Part shown: piece after piece, positions 23,037 to 34,505 of the stretch
Numbering within the stretch: the stretch's first letter is position 1
How the letters are laid out: every line of letters begins with the position of its first letter
Program-made: the position numbers and the translations under genes
The notes under the pieces: model-generated
The model's input: only the letters and a program-made list of their open reading frames with translations
Told to the model about the DNA's origin: nothing
Database searches by the model: none
Assembly (NCBI GenBank): GCA_028571685.1
Contig: CM053141.1
Span: 71,037,833-71,101,832, forward strand
Length of the DNA stretch: 64,000 bases
Source of the DNA: Heterohyrax brucei
Lineage: Eukaryota; Chordata; Mammalia; Hyracoidea; Procaviidae
Direction of reading: 5' to 3'

Positions 23037-25587
23037 TCTTAAGAAGCACAAAATACATAAATAAGAAAATGGACTCACGAAACCCAAACAAACAAAAAAG
23101 GCTATTTATTTAAAACATACAGAGGGTCAGTCCTTGTAACATCAAGATTCTAGGTCTAACTTGACTGTCTTGTAGCTTTTTCATTCTGAGCAAATCCATC
23201 TTTCCATCTCTTTCTTTCTTTCTGCTTCCCTTCCATTCCCCTTTCTTTCCTTAACTTGCATTTCTTAGCATTCATCCTAAAGGTGATGCTGAATAAAGAT
23301 GAATGGAATACATCTTCTACCCTCAGAAGTTCATACTGTAAGAGGGACATATCTGTGAACAACTGGTTTTAAATTCTGATAATGTGAGAATCCTTTCAAG
23401 TAGAAGTTGTCAGGATCAGAGATGAGTAGAAGCATACCTCAGCCAGTGGCATTGGGGGCAGCCCCAGAAAGCTGTCTACAGAGTAACTGGCAACTATGTT
23501 CAGTCTTCAAGCAAGGTACCAGTTAGGCTTCCTTAGCATCAGAAGAAGGCATTAGTCTTCAAGTGTTGCTCTAGGTGCCATAATTGGGATTCCTTGCTCA
23601 GTTAGAGGCTAGTGTTTCCTGTGGTTTGTTAGTTGATCTTGAAGAAAGCTGTATTAGAATGAAGAGACATTCATATCTGCATTTCTCCTAGTAACCTCCT
23701 CTTGCCAGGAAGAGCTCCTGCAGCCCTGTAAGGATATCACACCTTTTCCTGCAGTTGGCCCAACTCTTCTCCCAGGGGCAGAGCTCTGTAAGAGGAAGCA
23801 ACACCGCTTAATGCAGCTTCTCCTAGGCCTTCTATCTGTTCACAGGTCAAGAGGCTGGGGTGCTAGGGTGACAAAAGTATTGATTCTGAACCCAATCTCA
23901 GTCCACTGGGCTGGCCTACAAATCAAGGAGTAACTAATTTGGGCAAAAGGCATTTCACTTATTTTATCTACCTGTTTTCTCCTCTTTGGAAGATTTTATA
24001 ATGTTGCTGATTGTTTGCTGTCTTTCCTGAGCCTCTGATTCTCCTGGAAGTCATTCTCCTAGGATGCCTGAGGACAGCACTGTAGCTCCTCCCATCTGGT
24101 CATACTTCACCATGTTCTGTTCCTGATCAAACCCTGTCCTTCACCTCTCGTTTGTGGAATATATTGTTCTCTGTTCAACCTGTAAAGCAAGAGAAATCAG
24201 TATGATTTTGTTTTGTTTATTTTGTCCATTCACTTTAGAAATCCGAATTTCTTTTACCGTGTGGTATTATTTGACATACTGGTTGACATTTTAAAGGATT
24301 TTCTGTTTTAACACAGTTCATTGTGGGGTAATGGAAAAACCCTACTGGATGGGTGTGAGGCAAAAGGTGATACATAGACACTAGAATTTGGGTCAGTAGA
24401 AAGGACTAGGACTTTTTTGTTTGTGGGAGAAGGTGACTGGTAAAGGATTTGACCTTTTGTTAAATACTCATTTCTTTCTCAGCTGGCTCTTGAGTAGCAT
24501 GATGAACTTTCTTATTGTATTTACCTTTCTCATAAAAACTGTGACTGATAAGTATTTTCAGGAGAAAAGTAAATCCTGATTAAATGAATGAGCATTCTTG
24601 ATGATGATGCTTGTTCATTGTTGAGTAGGCTGAATGCTTATCCATTGCTGTGTAGGCTGGATGGTTATGCAATAACTAAAAAATCCTGCTGAATGTCTAT
24701 ATTGACCTAGGTCAGCTGTATTACCAAGAATTTCTCATAGAATCTCAGTTCCCTCTTGGTTCTACAGCAGGTATTTAACCACGATAGAACTAAACTATAG
24801 TTTCTGCCTGTATAATCCTTTCACCTATAGGAAAATGTCAGTAATTCTGACAGTTTTAATTCTTGTGTTTACTGACTGCATTACTTTCTGAATCATAGGT
24901 TCCCAAATCAAGTCAAACAGGTTAGAAGACAAGTTACACTTTGGTGTCACACCTACTGTTATCTTAAACTAGTGTAGGAATGTATCAACTACTTTCACTG
25001 TATTAACTAATACATTTCTGCCTTCTTGTGCACTTTAGCTTTTTAAAAAAAAGTTTAGTTTTTTTTGATTTAAAAAATTTAGCTACAGAGCCAATTCTTC
25101 TAAAACTTTAAAAAATCATATTATAGCGTATGTAGTTAAAAATACCCATGTCTTTTCCTATCCCTTTGAGAATTTACATGGTACATCTCAAAATGCACAG
25201 GGTTTCAACAGTAATAACATCTGCTGCCCACAGTCCATGATTAAGTCAAGAAAAGATAAATATTTGAGGTCATTGCTTTATTCATTTCAGTTGCTATCAT
25301 GTTTGTGAGTGATGTTCTAACACCTGAGCTTTTCTAGGAAGACCACGAAGAACCTTACGGTCCAAAGGTACAGAAATCATCAGGTATTGATTCCATTCAG
25401 TGCTTGTGATCCACTACTGTGTCTTCCTCACATATTCATGTAACCTCTGCTCAAACAGTGCCTATATGGAGTCCTCCCCTTTTGTTTCCTTCTTTTCATA
25501 TTTTGATCCAAATGCTTTACCATGTAGTGGTTTTTCTGATATTTAAGGACAGCTGTGATTTGTTCTTTAAATCTTCTCTACTCCATG
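23037..25587. other. Unclassified intronic sequence
   Basis: About 2.5 kb with no gene or nameable repeat. A CTTT-rich patch lies near 23205-23250. It looks like single-copy intron. Confidence 0.45.
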
Positions 25588-25806
25588 TTAAAAAAAAAAA
25601 AAAAAAATTACTTTCAGGTCAACCCTGACTCATGCTGACCCGTATGTATGAGAGTAGAACTGTGATCCACGGAGTTTCCTGTGGCTGATAATTTGGGGGA
25701 AGTAGTTTGCAAGGCCTTTCTTCCAGGGTATCTTTGGATAAACTTGAACCTCCAGCCTTTTAGTTAGCAGCCAGGGTCTTTCACCATTTGTACCACCGAG
25801 AGATGC
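25588..25806 (-). mobile_element. AfroSINE, long second subtype
   Basis: Poly(A)-like run at 25588-25606, then caggtcaaccctgactcatg, gtatgagagtagaactgtg, ggcctttcttccagggtatc, gaacctccagccttttagtt and tttgtaccaccgagag. The extra caaggcctttcttcc segment identifies the subtype shared with 31418, 56058 and 56803. Confidence 0.8.
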
Positions 25807-27499
25807 CCTACTCAATGCAGACATCCTTCAAGCCATAATTTATATATTGATTTCAAGTTTCTGCTGAGCATCTCGATAGCTGTCTTCTAGACATTCATTA
25901 ATATGTCATTATCCTTCTTCAAAGGTGAGCACAAAAATTTATTCCATGGCCTTACTTTTGGGGAGGTAATTTAGAGGGGAGTCCACCTTTGCTTTGAGTG
26001 TGAACATTTCTTAGATCTTCATTAAGACCTAAGGAATGTTAACACTAATATTTTTTCCAGTTACAGTATGTAGATTAGGAGTTGATATGAGAGTCACTTT
26101 GGAATTCAAAATGGTCCTCATGGGTTGTTTAAGAATTCATGATTCTTTGAGAAAATCAATTGACCTGTAATACTCATAATTTCAGGGCACCATAAGAGAA
26201 ATAATAGATGCCCCTAGGGTCACCATGAATCGGTACTTGGCTGGCTTGGCTAGCATCTGAAGTGTGTCCATTCAAAATGCATTTATTAAATGGCAATATA
26301 AACCAGGGCCTGTCAGTTTCTGTAAGTACATAGATAAATAAAATATGACTTTACTCTTGAGGAACTCACAGACTAATAGGGAAGAAACCATGAACAGAAT
26401 CAGTTATACATGTGGTAAGTGCCTCAGTAGGGTCTTACTGAAGGCACCAAGTGGGTAGAGGACGTAGGTGAGGAGCCCTCTGGTTCAGTCTTAGAGTTCT
26501 CAGTATGGTATTATCTTAGCTTCTCTATATTGCCAACATTTATGTGCAGTGCACTAAATGAGGGATTTTTGATGTATGTTATCTCATGCAGTACTGTTAG
26601 AGCTTGGTCCCAATAAGAATCTCATTTTGCAATTGGAAAAAATGAGCAGTATTTCTTATGTAAAATTGTGAAAATATTCTCTAAGTTTCTATATTTTAAG
26701 GTTCTGAGAAGGCTCTGTGAGAATGTGAAGAGGTAATAGTAAAGAGAGCACCAGATAAGAATTGTCATCTGAAGTCTTTAGTGTGAAAATACTTCTGTGG
26801 GTCCCAAGAATGAAAGAGGATCCCAGGCAGACTCCTATTTGTCATTTACTCCCTTGCCACTAGACTCTTCCTCCTACTGTTTCTGTAATGGCATGTGTTC
26901 CCAGTATTTACTGGATGGACTAAGCCAAATATGATGAGGTATTTTTGTTTTAATTCTTTTGTAAGTTTACTATCTCTTGCCATATTCTACCAGACAGAGG
27001 AAACTAATTTTTTTTTTCTTTATACAGTTTTACAGGAACATTTGGGGGGAGGGGGGTTGGAAATTATTTGAATACTGTATCTTCAAAATAATGACAGTAA
27101 CATTGGTTCGTTGCTCATCATTCCTTCCTCTCAAACTACTCTAAAATATAGGGAGGGAAAAATAACTCTAGCATTTGTTAAATAAGCATAGTTGACTATT
27201 ACCTAGACATGTAAGTGCAATCCGTGAAGCCAAACAGGTGTGTACGCTAGTGATTCATTAGATGGATGTTAAACTCATAAATTGAGTTTACTGAAGTCTT
27301 AGGTGCCTGTGATATCCCATGTGGTGTGGTTTTCCCATACAACAAACAGCGTCTAGGTAAAGCGTAATTATCGACTTCCCTTGGAGTGTCTAATTGTGAT
27401 CCATTGTGACATGAATCACAGACCAGCCTTCAGGTGTGTGCTGCACACACTTGAACTTGTTCCTGAGCAGCAGCTTCATTTATTTATTTATTTTTGAGG
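25807..27499. other. Unclassified; weak L2 and MIR relics
   Basis: Mostly unrecognised. 26213-26252 resembles a SINE tail (gtcaccatgaatcggtac). 26280-26400 has a reversed L2-like order (aactcacagactaataggg), and 26520-26640 a reversed MIR-like order. All three are weak. Confidence 0.35.
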
Positions 27500-28370
27500 G
27501 GGAATGATCCATTGACGGCTGTGGGATAGGGGTGTGGAGGAGGCGAAGATGCTTAGGTGTGCTGACGACTCCTGGGCGCACACAGGTTGCAGCCGGCTGC
27601 GTTTCCCATAAGTCTCCGCTCTTTAGGCGGGGCGAGTGCTGGAGGAGCTTTTGGGAGTGTCCTCCTGGGATCTCTGGTTAGGAAGGCACCGTGTACTCTC
27701 TTTTCAGCTGCACTGCAGGGAGGTTAGTCAAAGGTTTCCGGTTCGAGTCCTCTAATAGGCCAATTTTCTAGAAATGTTTTTAAGTTTCCTTTTGTGAGGA
27801 GGGAAGGGGAAAAGAGGATTTTTCAATGTAAATTCTTTTCACTGTAATTAGATCCCACAGGGAAACTTAGCACTGGGTGTGTTCGGATGTGCATGGTTTG
27901 GGTGATAAGCAACAGCCTCCCGGAACCAAACACTTAAAATAGTAGTTTTCCTGCCACCCCCTGTCAGAGTTGCAAATGGTATCTGCCCAACAGATGACAA
28001 AGTACCTTGGACTGACTCACACACAGACAGCATTTTGAGCAGAACACACGGCTAAACTCTTGTAATTACTGTTTATAGCTGGCCGAAGCGGGCTAGGAAA
28101 GGGCAAACTCAAGAGGAAATAAGTTTCCTGAACCTTAGAGAAGTGGCTGTATGTTAATTAAAGGCTAGTACCGGACGGGTACTTCTCAGGCTTGCTCCAA
28201 ATTGGTCTTGAGATCACAGTTCAGGTCCCCTTTCCTCTGGAGGGAGTGAGCAGATAATTAGGGTCTTTTTTTTTTTTCTTTCTTTCTTTTTTTTTTTTTT
28301 TTCCTTTTTATCCCCCTCTGCCTGTTTTTGTCTTATGGGCTTGAACTCACAGTGAACTGAAGAAATAGAA
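27500..28370 (+). promoter_or_regulatory. MAST4: Candidate internal promoter and 5' UTR of the short MAST4 isoform
   Basis: The stretch upstream of the exon stands out from its AT-rich setting. About a dozen CpGs lie in 27500-27760, with a GC box (GGCGGGGCG, 27627-27635) suitable for SP/KLF factors. More CpGs occur at 28080-28175 and inside the exon. No TATA box is obvious. A long polypyrimidine tract (28266-28314) separates this area from the ATG. The transcription start is not visible; it could lie in the CpG cluster, giving a 5' UTR of up to about 700 bases, or downstream of the T tract. The promoter role is inference from position and base composition. Confidence 0.45.
28266..28314. repeat. 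Polypyrimidine (T/CTTT) tract
   Basis: A run of almost pure T with CTTT interruptions, about 60 bases upstream of the MAST4 ATG. It could be a simple repeat or the reverse-strand poly(A) tail of a lost retroposon, but no SINE or LINE body follows it. Confidence 0.8.
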
Positions 28371-28462
28371 ATGGATATGTCTGACCCCAACTTTTGGACT
28401 GTCCTCTCAAACTTTACTTTGCCTCATTTGAGGAGTGGGAACAGGCTTCGGCGAACACAAAG
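28371..28462 (+). CDS. MAST4: MAST4 alternative first coding exon (N-terminus of a short isoform)
   Basis: The exon encodes 30 codons plus two bases of a split codon: it begins MDMSDPNFWTVL, continues SNFTLPHLRSGN and ends RLRRTQ, followed by AG and then a GT donor at 28463. I recognise this from MAST kinases. MAST1 begins with a similar peptide (W-T-A-L-S-N-F, then R-R-T-K-S-C), and the joined S residue would lead into the conserved CRTSNRKS block of exon 2. An alternative MAST4 isoform has this start. MAST4 is a cytosolic serine/threonine kinase with a PDZ domain that associates with microtubules. An in-frame TGA at 28353-28355 closes the frame upstream, and the ATG has G at -3 and G at +4, a strong Kozak context. 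The kinase, DUF1908 and PDZ domains lie in exons outside the window. The family assignment is firm; choice of the MAST4 paralog is from memory. Confidence 0.75.
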
Positions 28463-28468
28463 GTAAAA
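28463..28468 (+). promoter_or_regulatory. MAST4: 5' splice site of the MAST4 first exon
   Basis: The junction reads CAAAG|GTAAAA. GT directly follows the point where the MAST peptide would continue with S-C-R-T-S, so the intron phase is 2 (two bases of the serine codon precede it). No matching acceptor followed by codons for CRTSNRKS was found downstream in the window, so the intron is at least 35 kb long. Confidence 0.7.
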
Positions 28469-29610
28469 ACGCGGGGCACCCTTTGCGTGGTCCGGGAATG
28501 TTGTTGCTTCCGAGATGCCTGTGGGCTGGGCAGCCCAAGCCTCTTAGTCGCTGGGGTTGGTCTATTGGGTAACACTTTGAAAAGTTTATGCCCTTTTAGA
28601 GGGGCACTGTTTCATATATCCCATCATCCTTGTGGATTTCCTGGATAATCCAGATGAATGTATTTGTTCGAATTCGTTTTTTGAAATGTGGATAACAAGG
28701 CCGGTTTCAGTTGTGAGTGTTGGGGAGAGAAAAGGGGAGGGAGGAAAGGGGATACTTTGTCTTTTAGATCAGATCGTATTTATCCATATCATTCACTGAG
28801 AAAGCAGGGCTTCTGGTTCTTTGTGGAGTCTTTGAAATGTTCGTCTCCATTAAATGTTTGACCTTTATAAGATGCAGATGTATGATACAAAGATAGTCTT
28901 AAGTTAGCCTATTTCATATTGTCTGCTTAAAGGGACAGGTCTGCCTAACTTTGCCATTTGGTTTTTACTGGGTTGCTGACATTTATTGCTGATACAGGGC
29001 TGGCCTTTTCATTTTGAAAGGTGTATTTGGCAGACTAGGTGGGGGGGGGGAGAATTTTAAAGTCAAGAATAAAGCTCATGCCACAAGTGAAAGGCAGCTC
29101 AGAGTTAGTTGCTGACACTCAGGCTGAGAGAACATGACTTTTGAAGGGAAAGCTTCTCTTTTTTCGCAATCTGTGCTCAGCACAGAAGGGTAGCATTTTT
29201 TGTGGTTTCAGAAGGACACACTCTCCAAGTTGTACAGATACAAATTCTGTTTTTCTTTAACACTTGCATTGCCTACACGTGTGAACATGCATGAGAGTGA
29301 TGTTGTAGTCAAATAAACAGGATGCAAGCTATCAGATTTGGAACTTCATAATCTCTATGCTCCAGGTTTCACAGAATACCAGAAAATGGTTCTTTGTGTT
29401 TTGGTGTACTTGTAACTTTTTGTGGCTTAAATGGAAATAATGTAATATTTTGGAAAATGTAATAACTTTTTTCTTCTTCTTCCTTTGAAATTTCCTGGTA
29501 TTTCTGAGGCTTCCTGCGATATTCTCCCTTTCACACTCACTATACATATGTGTTGTGTGTGTGCATGAATGCATATATATACACATATATTTGTAAGTGT
29601 ATGTATGTGT
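28469..29610. other. MAST4: Intron after the MAST4 first exon
   Basis: The first 200 bases keep some CpGs (gcgggg, ttgcgtggtccggg), then ordinary intron follows with a G10 run at 29041-29050 and ATAT-rich words near 29570. No second exon is visible. Confidence 0.5.
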
Positions 29611-29782
29611 GGGAGGCTTTGTAGCACAGTGGTTAAGAGCTCGGTTACTAATCAAGAAGTCAGCAGTTCAAATCCATCAGCTGCTGCTCCTTGGAAATGT
29701 CACAGGGAAGTTCTGCTCTGTCCTGTAAGTCACTTTTGAGTATGAATCAACTGGATTGCAGCAAGTCTGCTTTTTTTGATTT
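29611..29782 (+). mobile_element. AfroSINE
   Basis: gggaggctttgtagcacagtgg, gtcagcagttcaaatcc, tctgctctgtcctgtaagtc, then tatgaatcaactggattgc and a T-rich tail. Full length, diverged. Confidence 0.92.
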
Positions 29783-30130
29783 TGTGTACATGTGTGTGAA
29801 AGAGATCTAGCAGAGATCTTCTTTTAGTATTGGTCATTTTTATTCATGCTGGGTCATCTGTGCACCAAGCTCCCAAAACAGGTAATGAAGTACAACAGTC
29901 TTCTATAAATGAACAAGGCCACTACTCCTCTTGACTATAGGTCCTCTAACTTCTTCCCTTTTTCAGTTTGACAGGGGCCCTTTAATGTTTCTCAGAGATG
30001 AGGTCTTGGCCGTGGTACAGCCTGTGCTTTTACCTGGAGCCAGTTCTTGGAAAGATGGTCGGCTCCAGCATCACACCTGTATGTCTGAACCTGAGAAGTA
30101 GCTGTAGCCTTTCTTCTCCTCTACGTGCAT

Positions 30131-30202
30131 GTAGGATCGCTATGAGTTGGCATTGACTCAGTGGCACTGGGTTTGGTTTTTTTGTTTGGTTGTTGTTGTT
30201 AC
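30131..30202 (+). mobile_element. AfroSINE tail fragment
   Basis: tcgctatgagttggcattg, actcagtggcactgggtttgg and a T/GTT-rich tail. The head and body are missing. Confidence 0.8.
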
Positions 30203-30299
30203 ATACCTGTTGAGAGTATTAGTGAGGGAGAGTCAGTTCACGAAAAGTTCTCCCACTGGACTAAGCTTGGCTTTAGGTGAATGTCTCTCCAGGAGTGTT

Positions 30300-30450
30300 A
30301 TTGTTAGTCGTGATTGAGTGGAGTCTGACTCATGGTGGTCTTAGTTGCAGTAGAATAAAAGTGTTGCCCAAGCGTGTGCCATCTTCGTGATTGTTGGTGT
30401 GTTTGATCCTATGGTTGTGTCTGTTGTATCAATCCATCACTTTGAAAGTG
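30300..30450 (-). mobile_element. RTE 3' end fragment
   Basis: tattgttagtcgtgattgag, ggagtctgactcatggtgg, then tgtgccatcttcgtgattg and gtatcaatccatc. This is the order seen at the 3' end of the minus-strand RTE at 45107, strongly diverged. Confidence 0.6.
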
Positions 30451-31417
30451 TCCCTCCAACACGCATTCAGACAGCTCATGTTAGCAAGGAGCCTATGTTT
30501 TAAGTAACCTGAGTTCTTCCCAAGAAAAGGCATAGTGTGGGAGGGCTGTTTCCACACCCAGAGTCATAGTCATGCACCCGTATCTTTCACTTTGACAAAG
30601 CAGAAGGAGTTAGATTTTCTTCTTCTGTTTCAGGAGTAGAGGTTGACATAAACTATTTGTTATTGGGGGTTGCTAGGATTCAGAGTGTGGAAATACGTGT
30701 CCTGTGTATCATCTCAACTTTCCCTCAGTCATGCCTGTCTCTGAAGACTGGTATTGCTTTTTATGTACTCTTACATAGATTCAGAAAGAGGAAGGGCAGG
30801 TGTCCTCCTCAGCAGAGCAGTACACATGGCCATTGTATTCTATTATTATACAGTGATCAGTTCTGGCTCTCTGTCCTTCCCTAAGGACACACAGCATATG
30901 CTTACCCTGTAACTCCTCCCTTTCTGTGACCTAACCCTTAACTGCTCTGAGCCCTGTCTGCTTCTCCACATCCCATACCCTAACCTTTGTTACCTGGCTA
31001 AGCAGGTACCCTGAATCTCTCTTTTTTTTAAGGAACTTTCCATTCCCACATTGTCCTGTCTAGTTGCCAGTCATGACAAGGGGGGTTTTAGGTGAGGACA
31101 CCTTGTCCTCACCCTCAGTCCTTACCTGCCTTAGTTCTTTGAATATCTTACACATGCAGACTTAACTTCTTTCCTGGTTCTCACTGACTTTGTCATACAG
31201 ATCATTTTGTACGTTGTATTCCATCTACTTGTTCTTTGTATTCTAGACTTCCTCATAACATTATCTTTAATATCAGCTTCTTAAGTCTATTGAGGAGTAA
31301 AATCCACTGTTGATCCTCTGTATTAATATTTTAAAGCTCACTGGAATAGGGGTGTGTACCACTTAAAAAAAAAAGGAGAACTTGAATATTTTCAGATTGT
31401 TACCTTAAACTTTTGTA

Positions 31418-31621
31418 GTTGTTGTTAGTGACTGTTGAGTCAGTTCCAACTCTTGGTGACCCCGTGAGTGCAGAGTAGAACTCCGCCGTATGTTTCTCAA
31501 GACTGTAAACTTTTGGAAGTAGATCTGTACACCTGTTCCAAGGCACCTCAAGGTGGGTTCAAACCACCAACCTTCCAGCTAGTAGTTGAGTTCTTAACTG
31601 TTTGCACCATCCAGACCCTCC
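31418..31621 (-). mobile_element. AfroSINE, long second subtype
   Basis: tagttgttgttagtgactg, gagtcagttccaactcttgg, gtgcagagtagaactccgcc, ccaaggcacctcaaggtggg, then taactgtttgcaccatccag. Full-length copy of the subtype with the extra middle segment. Confidence 0.85.
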
Positions 31622-32214
31622 TCTCAAACTTTTAATGTGGTAGAGGTTGTCATCACAGAAGCATTTTAGTTTGCTACGTCTAAGACTTGAACTGATTTAG
31701 TTAGGGCCTACAACGTGAAATTGGAACAGCCCATCATGTTTAATATTTGGGCCACTCAGAACAGGAAAAGTTACAGGTCTAGGTCCTGGAATTGTAGGAG
31801 AGACATAGTGAGCCCTTTCAGAAGCCTGACACGTGAGACTGGATTATTGATAGAACTTTAGATAGCAAAACACATTCAAAGCAAAATACATTCAAAGAGG
31901 CTGCCGTTGAGTGGGACACCACAGTTTTGGATTCTGCTCAAAATAACAGGCAAGAAATTTGTTCGCTATGCAATGCATACATTACCCTTGTTTTCTAACA
32001 GGGAGATAAAATTTCCAGCAGAGCTTCAACATGTACTTTTTCCCATTCCAACTATTCTAATTTGCCCAAATTTTGAAAATATAGTCTGTTCCAATTTTAC
32101 TTCTTCAATCGTGGCTGAACTGGGAAGACCCAGTTTGAATTCCTAGCTGGTTTACATCTGCTCTGCCAGTTCACCTTGGCACCTGGTTTGTTGGTTTGTG
32201 CTCTTAAAGAAACA
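31622..32214. other. Unclassified intronic sequence
   Basis: No gene or nameable repeat. A short direct repeat, caaagcaaaatacattcaa, occurs near 31875. Confidence 0.4.
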
Positions 32215-32221
32215 CACACAC

Positions 32222-32412
32222 ACAACACACACTTTATTTTGTTGTTGTTAAAGAACATGCACAACAAAATACATACCCATTCAACCATTTCTACATGAGC
32301 AGTTCAGTGATACTGACTACGTTCTTCAGGTTGTATAACCATTCTCACTCTCTTCTAGTTGTTCCTCCACTATTTGAAATAAATTCACTTTCCTGTAAGG
32401 TTCCTGTCTGTC
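32222..32412 (-). mobile_element. L1 3' end fragment (copy A)
   Basis: ttattttgttgttgttaaag, catacccattcaaccatttc, atgagcagttcagtgatac and gttgttcctccac. The same sequence starts again at 32933, so two L1 3' ends lie in the same orientation either side of an LTR. Confidence 0.6.
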
Positions 32413-32902
32413 AAGAATTGAATGTGTTCCTAAAAAATCTGTAACAATTTGGCTGTGCCATAATTCCTGGTATTGTGTGATGTTCCTATGTGGTGGCATT
32501 CTTGCCTCTATGATGTTAATGAGGGTGGATGGGCAGCAGTTGTGTTAGTAAAGCAAGATTCAATGTGTAAATTTGTTTTGTGCCTTGAGGCAGTCTCTTG
32601 TGCTATAAAGGGGAAAATCTGGCAGAGAGATTTAGGAACCTCACACCATTAAGAAAGCAGCACAGGGAGCAGTGCAAGTCCTTCAGACCTGAGGTTGCTG
32701 CACCAAGATGCTCCATGACCTTAGACTGATGCGACACAAGGACTTTCTCCCAGAGTTGACAAGGGGGAAGTCCTTCCCCTGGAACAGACATCCTGAATGT
32801 GGACTTGTAGCCTACCAGACTGTGTAAGAATAAGCTTTTCCTTTGTTAAGGCCATACGCTCTGTGGTATTTCCGTTAAAGCAGTACCAGATGACTAAAAC
32901 AG
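32413..32902 (+). mobile_element. MaLR LTR
   Basis: tgtcaagaattgaatgtgttc, gccataattcctggtattg, ttcagacctgaggttgctg, ttccgttaaagcagtaccag and atgactaaaacag. The same LTR subfamily appears reversed at 33212-33778 and direct at 46655-47211. Confidence 0.75.
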
Positions 32903-32932
32903 AAAAAAAAAATATATATATATATATGTAAT

Positions 32933-33211
32933 TTATTTTGTTGTTGAGAACATATACAACAAAACATACAACCATTCAACCATTTCTACGTGTGCAATTT
33001 GGTGATATTGATTACACGTTCTTCAAGTTGTTATCTAAGTTGTTCCTCCCCCATTAAAGTCAATTCACTGTCTTTTGAGGTTCAAGTCTAATCTTTCCGG
33101 TAGTTGTTGTCACTCGGATCCCATACAGATAGATCTTAAAAGCACTTAATGCTCAAGGCAGGCAGACACTCTTTACTAATTAACTAAACTTGTTTTAAGA
33201 AGATTTCAGAG
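32933..33211 (-). mobile_element. L1 3' UTR (copy B, first part)
   Basis: aatttattttgttgttgag, ccattcaaccatttctacg, gtgatattgattacacg, gttgttcctcccccattaaag, then gcaggcagacactctttac. It continues at 33786 after an inserted LTR: the ttttaaga agatttcagagg end joins ttgttttaaggtttgaag. Confidence 0.65.
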
Positions 33212-33778
33212 GTATCTTAGTCATCTGGCACTGCTGTAACAGAAATACCACAAGTACATGATTTTACCAGAGATGTTTGTTACCACACAGTCCAGTAGGC
33301 TAAGAACTCTGAATTCAGGGTGCCAGCTTCAAGAGAATGCTGTATCTGTTGGCTCTGGAGGAAGGTCCCTGTTTTGCATGGGTCTTTCTTTGGCCGGAGA
33401 GTGGCTCAGCAGAGGAATATCAGATCTGAAAGATAAGCTCTGCTCTGGTACTTTTTTTTCTTGATGGCATGTAGTCCCTAACTCTGTTTGCTTCCCTTTC
33501 CTTTTATCTCTTATAGGATAAAAGGATAAAAGATGGTGGTGCAGGCCACACTAGGGAAACTCCCTTTACGTTGGAGCAGGGAGGTGACCTTAGTAGGGTC
33601 TTAGAGTCCCATCCTAATCCTCTGTAATGGAATCCAGTCTATTAACCAGCAACAGAGATTAGGATTTTACAGCACAGGAAAATCACAGAATTGAGGACAA
33701 CCACACAATAATGGGAATCATAGCCCAGCCAAATTGCTACACATAATTTTGGGGGGACACAATTCAGTCCATGACAAG
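33212..33778 (-). mobile_element. MaLR LTR inserted in L1 copy B
   Basis: Plus-strand reading starts gtatcttagtcatctggcac, passes ggtgccagcttcaagagaatg, and ends attttggggggacacaattc and agtccatgacaag. It is the reverse of the LTR at 32413-32902 and lies inside the L1 3' UTR copy B. Confidence 0.78.
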
Positions 33779-33785
33779 AGGATGT

Positions 33786-34285
33786 ATTTGTTTTAAGGTT
33801 TGAAGAGTTATCTCAGGGCAGTAGTTTCAGAGTTTCATCTAGCCTCCAGAAAGTGTAGATTCCAGGATGCTGTGAAATTCTGTTCCATATTTTATCCCTT
33901 TTGATCGGGATTTATTGTGTAGAATCTTTGATCAGAATGTTTGGTAATGGTAGCCAGGTAGCATCCATTTCTTCTGGTCTCATGACAAAGAAGATAGTTG
34001 TCTGTGGAAGCGGTTAGCCATATGTCCATTTCTTATACCTTTCCTTGCTTGCTTTCTTCCTCTGTTGCTGCAGGCAATTAGAGACCAATTGTTGTGTCTT
34101 AGATGGCCACTTAGAAGCTTTTAAGACCACAGACACTATGCAACATCAGAATAGGTAAAGCACTAAATGCTTTTTAGGATAATTAATTGGGATGTTTCTG
34201 AGTCTAAACCAATAATCCAAATCCTATGAAGTGTTTAAGTTATATGTAAGCACCTTCTGTCACTGTGGGAAGTATATCTATCACA
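33786..34285 (-). mobile_element. L1 3' UTR (copy B, continuation)
   Basis: tttgaagagttatctcaggg, tgatcgggatttattgtg, aatggtagccaggtagcatcc, cttagatggccacttagaag, then ccaaatcctatgaagtgttt. It belongs to the same family as 9148-9835 and is the left-out continuation of 32933-33211. Confidence 0.65.
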
Positions 34286-34505
34286 CAACTTTTGCCAGGC
34301 CAACTTTGTACAGGTGTACTTTTTGAGGTTTCTCTTCTAATTCTGACCCTACCTGGATCTGTCTGTGAGTTCTTGGGAAAAGAAGCCTGCAGACTTACTC
34401 TCAGACTAGACTAGACTAAAATTACACAGTATAGATTAACTAAAGACCCATATTCCTTATCCCACATCCCCAAGATGCTATGATGAGCATTCATTTTTAA
34501 CCTTT

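Noticed and set aside
27740-27750. tRNA B-box-like word GGTTCGAGTCC
   Set aside because: Flanking sequence does not fold as a tRNA and no matching A box or acceptor stem was found.
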